From: Hofstenia miamia
Lineage: Eukaryota; Xenacoelomorpha; Acoela; Hofsteniidae
Direction of reading: 5' to 3'
Assembly (NCBI GenBank): GCA_900660155.1
Contig: CABFPE010000004.1
Span: 4,196,643-4,223,224 of the forward strand
DNA length: 26,582 bases
Of the stretch, positions 20,457-26,582 are shown piece by piece (the first letter of the stretch is position 1; each line of letters starts with the position of its first letter). Below the pieces are notes generated by a model that did no database searches, was not told the DNA's origin, and saw only the letters and a program-made list of their open reading frames with translations. The translations under genes were made by a program, and so were the position numbers.

Positions 20457-22237
20457 ATGGCCTCACCTGGTAAACAGAACGAGAGAACGTATATCATGGT
20501 AAAGCCTGATGGTGTTCAGCGCAATCTCTGTGGAGAAATAATGAAAAGATTTGAACAAAAAGGATTTAAATTGGTGGCATGTAAATTTGTCCAGGTAACT
20601 TCAACTATAAAGAATTTCTAAATAAATCAAGGTCATTTTATTATTGCGATTTTTTGATTTGTCAATCAATGTGTGTAAAATAATTTGCTTGCGTTTAAAA
20701 ACACAAGATATGGAATTTAGATGGGGACATTTCGTCTACCAAAGCATTTATGTATTATGAACAAAAATGACGACACTAGTAATTTGAAATTATCTGATTC
20801 CATAAGCAATGCACTTTCTCTCAATGGTTGAATTTTTATTTTGGATTAAAACTGATATCTTCGTAGAGTTTTATTTCAACAACTTATGCTGAAATTTTTA
20901 GCCTACTGAGACACTTTTGAAGCAGCATTATTACGACCTCCGGGCACGCCCTTTTTACAACGGTCTCGTCAAATACATGGCATCCGGACCCGTTCTCTGC
21001 ATGGTAAGCTTAGTTTAAGTTTTGATGTTAGATTTAACTTTTCTTAGGTATGGGAAGGTACTGGAGTTGTTAAAATGGGTAGAAAGATGCTTGGAGAAAC
21101 CAACCCCGTAAGATTCATTTGAACACTCTTAAAACTAATTGAATGTCGACCATCAAACGTTTTTATTCGCTCCTACATTTAATATTTAAATTATATACCA
21201 TTGTTTTAGTTTTTATGATAAAAGTTGACATCTTAAGATTTTAAGAATTTGCCATTAACGAAATCGAATTGTTTATGCATTTGAATTTGATAATTTAGGC
21301 TGATTCCTTACCTGGATCAATCCGTGGTGATTACTGCATTGAAATTGGAAGGTATTTTGATTTGCATTATTTATATGCTTGTAGGCCTTATAATGACGGG
21401 TAATTTCATCTAGGGCTATACCGATCTCTCTCCAAATACTCAAGTTTTATATTTATATAATTTTATATTTTCATATTTTTTCAATAACCAATATTGTTGT
21501 TAGTCAGTTTAAATTTCTGCTAATGGTGTATTGCGATAAAAAATGAGTGAGTAGAAAATGTTTCACTCGGGATTTACTATTTGCGGTGAGCCCTATCTTG
21601 CATAAATATGCACGAACGCAGTTTGCGGAGACGTCTTAGCTTTGCGTTACACCCATCCGCACTGTATAGGTTCGTCACTTTTGATACACCTTGCATATTT
21701 AATTCCATTTTACAGTATAATAAAAGTACATTTCTTTTGTATGTAAGAGTGGTTTTTAGAAATATCAAACTTGAAATCAAATTTTCAAATCAATGTTTGG
21801 AAGCCCTGATCGTGTAATTAAACAGGCCTTTAGTAAGAAATAGACAATGTGTTTTAGAAACCATGAGGTTTCTATATTTCTATATTGATACATTTTTTGC
21901 CTTCTTTATGTAAACGTGATTACATGTTCTCAATTTCAAGAATGACATGCAGCATAGTACTTGTAGATGTAATGTATAGTAATCGTAAATTGATATTTTT
22001 CTATAAGTAACATACACCAGTTTAAATCAAAGGATTTTAGTTGCAATTGTTTTAAATTTTCATCTACGTGTTCTTAGATTTATTAAACTGTCTATTACTG
22101 ATAATGTTTTGTTATTTAGAAATATTTGTCATGGAAGTGACGCTGTTGACAGTGCTGAAAAAGAAATCAGTCTTTGGTTCACACCCAGTGAACTTGTTGA
22201 ATGGAAATCCACAAATTCCAAATGGGTGCTAGAATAG
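20457..22237 (+). CDS. NME: Nucleoside diphosphate kinase (group I NME), five coding exons
   Basis: Transfers the gamma-phosphate from ATP to other NDPs through a phosphohistidine; cytosolic hexamer in animals. Exons: 20457-20594, 20902-21003, 21048-21107, 21299-21351 and 22120-22237, all with GT-AG borders. Joined length is 471 nt, 156 residues plus stop, close to the usual ~152. The protein starts [20 protein letters not shown]. It carries [36 protein letters not shown], the nucleotide-site block [15 protein letters not shown], and the active-site [20 protein letters not shown] with the catalytic His, and it ends SKWVLE. Introns 1-3 are phase 0 and intron 4 is phase 2. Intron 4 is the longest (768 bp) and holds nothing recognisable. 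A pyrimidine-rich acceptor (AG at 20450-20451) six bases before the ATG suggests a 5' UTR intron, so the first exon lies upstream. The gene appears intact. Confidence 0.96.
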
Positions 22238-22287
22238 ACATTTTCTAATTAAATCTATGAAATTTATCTAGTGTGTTTTTGTTCAGT

Positions 22288-22293
22288 AATAAA
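22288..22293 (+). terminator. Poly(A) signal of the NDP kinase gene
   Basis: AATAAA lies 51 bases after the stop codon, a normal position for a short 3' UTR. Confidence 0.75.
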
Positions 22294-23205
22294 ATTCCAT
22301 ACAGTAATTTATAACATTTTTGTAGCTCCATGTTTTTGAATAACCCAATATTGAAATATTTAAAAATTATTTTATAAAATTAATCAATTTATATTAAAAG
22401 TAAGGTTGTACCATTCAATAAGCAATAACATTTCAATTTTTGATGACATAAGTGGAAAATCAAGTTCATTTTGTTTGAGAAATCAGTTTTTTGGTGTCAT
22501 ATTCAAATATAAATATTAGTTCTATTAAACTGTTTACTGTAATATAATAATAATTTAATTGAAATTATTGCAATATAATATTAATTATGCGCACAATCAT
22601 ACAAACGTCACAATAGATTAAAACCATTTGTATGTAAAAAATTTACTTCATCAAATGCTATTACACTAAAATAACAATATATTGTTTGTTGAAATACTGC
22701 TGCATGCAGTAAGAATCATTGTTTCATTTGAATTCCACCAATAAACGAAAGTATTACAGCTTTAAGTCAACTCAATTATAATGTTTGAGTGACTGCAATT
22801 TGAAATTTTTATATATTATCAAAAAATCTAAACTACCAAGTTTCCCTTCAACTTTCAATATTTCAATCAATATATTCCATTAAGAATTTCTGCAAACAGT
22901 ACCTCATTGATTATTTTGTGGTATCAGAAAATAACGCATTAATGTTTTGTTGTTTCCTTATTCTGACGATTTCCTCAGAATAACTTATTCTAGTAGGCTA
23001 CAACTTAATTATAAATTTAGATTTCAGATGAAAATACGAGATAAATGAGAAAAAAATGTCATGATACTTATTTTAAAAAATCAAAATAATATTTCATTCA
23101 ATGCCTTTGCAAATTTTAGCGATTGAACTTTAAAATTCTGGATTTTGACAAAATTGAATTGTTACTTACGAGTTTTTAGAAAAACGAAAACAGGGTGTTT
23201 AAATA
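22294..23205. other. Gene-free AT-rich stretch
   Basis: Very AT-rich sequence after the NDP kinase gene. No exon, RNA gene or clear repeat could be supported. Confidence 0.5.
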
Positions 23206-23209
23206 AATA

Positions 23210-23549
23210 ATATGAAATCTGATTATATTAAAACCGATCGAGGAGTGCCTCAAGAAACAGTATTAAAAGAAAATTAAATAAGATTTTCAATATGAACAAA
23301 ATTATCAATAGCAATAATAATCGAATTAAAAGAAAATTAGCAAAAGATTATATGTTATTATATCCAGATGATATCATGCAACAAAAGATCTTGGAAATAT
23401 TTTATAAAATGAAAGATAACATCTCCCTAAACTTTAATATTAGACGTGGTACATATCAATGCAAGAAATTTAGAAGCAAAATTACGAATAATTCATTCAT
23501 AAATATTTCAGTAAAATTATGGAATAAATTGGATAGATACTCGATCTAA
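23210..23549 (+). mobile_element. LINE relic: RT motif fused by deletion to the ORF2 C-terminus
   Basis: SDYIKTDRGVPQETVLK at about 23219-23270 matches the GVPQGSVLGP motif of LINE reverse transcriptases. Soon after, a frame from 23292 to a stop at 23547-23549 contains ILEIFYKMKDNISLNFNIRR, GTYQCKKFRSKITNN and SFINISVKLWNKLDRYS, which resembles the ORF2 C-terminal region (SFxNxxxxLWNxLP). The catalytic palm that should lie between them is missing, so an internal deletion of several hundred bases is inferred. Confidence 0.7.
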
Positions 23550-23771
23550 AAAAAAGTTTTAATTGTTTAAAAAGAAAATGACTAATTTTATCAAGAATGC
23601 TTCAACAAAGAATTATCTTACCAGTCAAAGATTTACTTCAATAAAAACAAATAACTAAGTACATCATTATTCTCATCAATCTAAAATTAATGACTAAAAA
23701 CTTATTTAACTATCCATAGAAAATACTTTTCGAAACTAAAATGAACTATTATAGTAACCAAGAAATATCAC

Positions 23772-24184
23772 TATCTTTACGGTTGGTTCTTAAATCTGTC
23801 AGCTCATAAACTTATGCTGTCAGAATTTATCTTACAACTGTCAGAAAAAGTCGTTTTTGTTTAAAATGAGCTTAATTTGGACACTGCTTAAGAGACATAT
23901 AGTTAAAATAATAGAAAGGCATTAAAATAACATTTCATTTGCTTCCTACGCATATAATTTTCTAAATTTTTCAAAGGTTTCACATTAATCAATTACTTAA
24001 ACTTCAAAAGCTATTTTAATATTTTTAAGTATTTTACTATTTATCATATTGATAATGCTTTTTGATTAATACTATTGGCTAAGAGTGATTTCCAAAATTA
24101 CATCTTTTTCTGAAAGCTGTAAGATAAATTCTGACAGCCATAAGATTATGAATTGACAGATTTAAGAACCAACGATATCTTTAC
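23772..24184. mobile_element. 395-bp inverted-repeat element with 9-bp target duplication
   Basis: Element 23781-24175 has ~70-bp imperfect terminal inverted repeats: ggttggttcttaaatctgtc at the left, and gacagatttaagaaccaac closing the right. It is flanked by tatctttac at 23772-23780 and 24176-24184, a perfect 9-bp duplication. Each arm carries three CTGTCAG-like heptamers spaced 21 bp (one gap of 22 on the right). The middle (~250 bp) is AT-rich and non-coding. Its terminus GGTTGGTTC resembles the GGTTGGTAC of the 172-bp MITE at 4956, and both make 9-bp duplications. Confidence 0.9.
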
Positions 24185-24224
24185 CTCTGCAACAAAGAAA
24201 TAGAAACAATTCAGTTAGCACTTA

Positions 24225-24741
24225 ATAGTGGCTTTTTGTACACTTTTTCTCTATATTGTAGAAAGAACTAACTTTATTAATAATTAAATAAATAATAAAT
24301 TTTATTTGCAATATATGTACATAACGTAATTAAGCATGTAAATCATAGTGAAATATATTAATTTGCCTCATAAATACAGGTAATGATGCATTAGGTCCAC
24401 AAAAATTTACAAAGTTATACTGAAAATTTTTCTAGGTATTTCTCATCCAATCAATTAAAAATTAATATTTAATAACGCAATTCATTATATTTTCCCCCAA
24501 TTCTATAAAAGAAATAACAAAGAAGATCATGTTACATATTTAGATGTTGATATTGACAAAGATTTAAAATTTGATAAATTTCTCCTAAAAAGTTACAAAA
24601 ATTCACCTCTCTAGATCTTATACCACTTCAGAAATTTAAGACAAGAATATTACGTTCAATTATTACATACCTTTTGGTTATCGCTATTACATTATTGTTA
24701 ATTCTTATTTATTACTTTTAATACAAAAAGCCACTATTTAT
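24225..24741. repeat. Inverted 16-17 bp repeat pair around a LINE scrap
   Basis: aatagtggctttttgta near 24227 and its reverse complement tacaaaaagccactatt near 24722 enclose about 500 bp. The pair may be subterminal repeats of a decayed element; no flanking duplication was found. Confidence 0.5.
24510..24700 (+). mobile_element. LINE reverse-transcriptase scrap (palm/thumb junction)
   Basis: A frame from about 24525 reads DHVTYLDVDIDKDLKFDKFL, LKSYKNSPL, a stop, then ILYHFRNLRQEYYVQLLHTF. This is the YLGVxIDxxLxFxxH motif followed by the LR/thumb helices of LINE reverse transcriptases. It is dead and isolated, and could belong to the same insertion as the relic at 23210-23549. Confidence 0.7.
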
Positions 24742-25355
24742 TATCGAAAACTTTTAATTGGTCATTAAAAACATTAAATTTTCGGGCATTGCAGATGTAT
24801 CTGATGGTTTGTATTAGGTCAGTAGATGTCTTTGCAAGTAGTTGAATCATGTTGATGTTAAAGGAACTATATTCTTACAAATTTATACAAATCTATGTAT
24901 GCACAATAAAATGTTTAGTAATCCGAATTATAGTTCAAATTATAATTCATCTTCTGTAAATGAAAGACTTGAATTGACAATATTTGTAATTTTTTTTTAA
25001 AATTTTTTTTCTCTTTTAATGAACTCCATAAATTTTTTCTTTTTACTCGGGCTAACTTTAATTTCTGGACGTCATCCCTGTACCACTTTGTTCTTCAATT
25101 TGGCATTTGACTTTTACTTGACATCAACTCAAAAGGCTTTAATTACATGAGGAAGTTGGTGCTTGTCAATATTTCCTAAATTTTTATTTTTTTTCTTAAT
25201 GTCCAAACTATCTAGAAGACATAAAATAATTCTTCTAATGAAGATTCAACTTCTATAGTTCCCAAAATACAAGCGAGCAGTATGTATTCGAGTTCACCCC
25301 GTGCCACAAATGATCTTTTGACCTTGGCGGGGATGTCTGGCGTGGCTATGATGTA
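24742..25355. other. Gene-free AT-rich stretch
   Basis: Low-complexity T- and A-rich sequence. No gene or element is recognised. Confidence 0.45.
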
Positions 25356-25359
25356 ATTG

Positions 25360-25590
25360 TGTACTTTGGCCGTCTGTGTATCTCTGACGTCATTTGAAAA
25401 TATTCTCTTTTGTTATAATATTTGTTGGCAAACACATTTGTTTATTGTATAAAGTGTAACCAATTTTGTTATACATATTACATAAATAATTGACCGTTTA
25501 TACTTTGGCCGTCTGTGTATCTTTGACGTCATTGATTTTTGTTGGCAAATACATTTGTTTGTAGTCTATTATTTAAAATGTAACTAATTT
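25360..25590. repeat. Degenerate tandem duplication, about 138-bp period
   Basis: tactttggccgtctgtgtat occurs at 25362 and 25500. Each copy is followed by a TGACGTCA palindrome (about 25385 and 25524), then gttggcaaa, acatttgttt and tgtaac-aatt in the same order. The second copy is shortened between TGACGTCA and gttggcaaa. Conservation of the palindrome in both copies may simply reflect the duplication. Confidence 0.8.
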
Positions 25591-25614
25591 GTTTACTTGC
25601 TTATTTACGTGGTC

Positions 25615-25795
25615 TAATTTAGTTTACATACTTGTTTTTTTATTAATATAAATGACATTTGAAATACCACATTAATTTAGTTTACATACTTATTTCACAT
25701 ACTTGTTTTTTTTATTAACATACATGATATTGGAAATACCACATTAATTTAGTTTATATGTTTATTTTACATACTTGTTTTATTCGGTAAAATTT
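25615..25795. repeat. Imperfect tandem repeat, 57-72 bp units
   Basis: Three successive blocks begin tttagttta(c/t)at and carry acttgtttt. The first two end in gaaataccacattaa; the third is incomplete. The second block has an extra ~15 bp (acttatttcacat). This is non-coding satellite-like DNA. Confidence 0.8.
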
Positions 25796-26240
25796 AATAA
25801 CAAATGTTTGAATAAGAGAGATGATAATATTCGTTAGAAGTGTAATTGCTTATTTCTGTAATAATGCAAAATAATTTTTTGGAACTAGTTTATGCAAAAA
25901 CTCGCAATTTCTAATATTTAATAAACGTACGTGGTAAAACCCACATACGTGTTTAAGACAAGACAAAAATGCAATTTATTCTACACTTTGCTTATAATGA
26001 TCACATATATCGTACTATATAATTTGTCTATTGTGTTAGTTTATCATAATTGTTGTTGAGGGAGTTCTGTAGGAAACAAACGCATTATGAATTTCATATG
26101 GTCATTTCTAAATTAATGATTAATATCTTTAAAACTAACTAGAGATAATATTGTAAAAAAGTGTTAAGAATCAAAAACAATATCTGAGATATAATTATAA
26201 AAATAGCTTACCAAAAAGTTTGAAATCTTTATGGGTAGTT
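25796..26240. other. Gene-free AT-rich stretch
   Basis: Nothing recognisable beyond the neighbouring degenerate duplications. Confidence 0.45.
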
Positions 26241-26254
26241 CTTTCATAAATGTG

Positions 26255-26480
26255 AAATTCCATTATGCCAGCTGTGTATATTCATACGTGTAGAAAGTTA
26301 CATGCTTCATAGACAATGTCAACATAGTTTTTATTTATATTCTATTGTTCAACTGTCAAAATGTATCTAATCGTAAATACAGTACAAGCATGTAAAATTC
26401 CATTATACTGCTATGCGTAATTTTTTATCTATTGTTCAAATGTCAAAATCTGTCCAATCGTAAAGATTGTTATCTACCAA
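26255..26480. repeat. Degenerate direct duplication, about 120-140 bp offset
   Basis: aaattccattat (about 26256 and 26395) and tctattgttcaa followed by tgtcaaaat and aatcgtaaa (about 26340 and 26430) recur in the same order and orientation. The two copies differ in length by small indels. Non-coding. Confidence 0.7.
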
Positions 26481-26582
26481 ACATCAAATCCGAATCAATT
26501 TAAAAATTATCACGATTAATTAAAACATTTTCAAATCATATAAAACTAGAATTTTTTTCCAATTTGAAAAACAATCTCAATT

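Noticed and set aside
21577-21817. Short frames on both strands in intron 4 of the NDP kinase gene
   Set aside because: They overlap each other, match nothing known and lie inside a well-supported intron.
1-26582. CRISPR arrays, rRNA and tRNA genes
   Set aside because: The only short-period repeats are head-to-tail satellites without spacers, and no tRNA or rRNA-like conserved segment was seen on reading both strands by eye.

Overview
The window looks like a piece of an AT-rich metazoan nuclear genome. Evidence for this is GT-AG introns, AATAAA poly(A) signals, an animal-type chromatin protein of the EP400/Domino family, a five-coding-exon NDP kinase gene, and a dense layer of LINE, hAT, piggyBac-like and other terminal-inverted-repeat elements. 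I cannot fix the phylum from the sequence; a tunicate, cnidarian or other marine invertebrate would all fit.

Layout. 1-1110 is a composite tandem repeat: 42-bp units plus a ~200-250 bp module, with one unresolved base at 725 that probably marks a collapsed assembly. 2117-2252 and 4956-5127 are related small inverted-repeat elements. 2801-4551 is a complete-ended but dead hAT transposon with an antisense LINE tail inserted in it. 6384-9044 is the main gene, an 886-codon uninterrupted reading frame with EP400/Domino N-terminal, HSA and SANT regions but no SNF2 ATPase between them. 9275-9680 is an antisense LINE tail just past it. 11592-12202 holds two short exons of a probable mitochondrial protein whose remainder I cannot find. 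14025-15354 is a second, unrelated dead hAT transposase on the minus strand. 16450-16907 is a sense LINE tail ending in an ATCTT microsatellite. 17094-18561 is a 1.47 kb hAT-type element with a perfect 8-bp target duplication. 18623-18867 is a piggyBac-like TTAA MITE. 20457-22237 is an apparently intact NDP kinase gene. 23210-24700 holds two LINE reverse-transcriptase scraps on either side of a 395-bp inverted-repeat element with a 9-bp target duplication. 25360-26500 is made of degenerate tandem duplications.

The genes do not form a pathway; they are independent host genes separated by transposon-rich intergenic DNA. The most interesting object is the EP400-like protein. HSA plus SANT without the ATPase is the architecture of yeast Eaf1, the NuA4 scaffold. 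Animals normally carry it fused to a Swr1-type ATPase in EP400/Domino. The second notable pattern is a set of small DNA elements with GGTTGGTnC termini and 9-bp target duplications; one carries three CTGTCAG heptamers at 21-bp spacing in each arm. All family assignments are from memory and reading of the sequence; no search was run.
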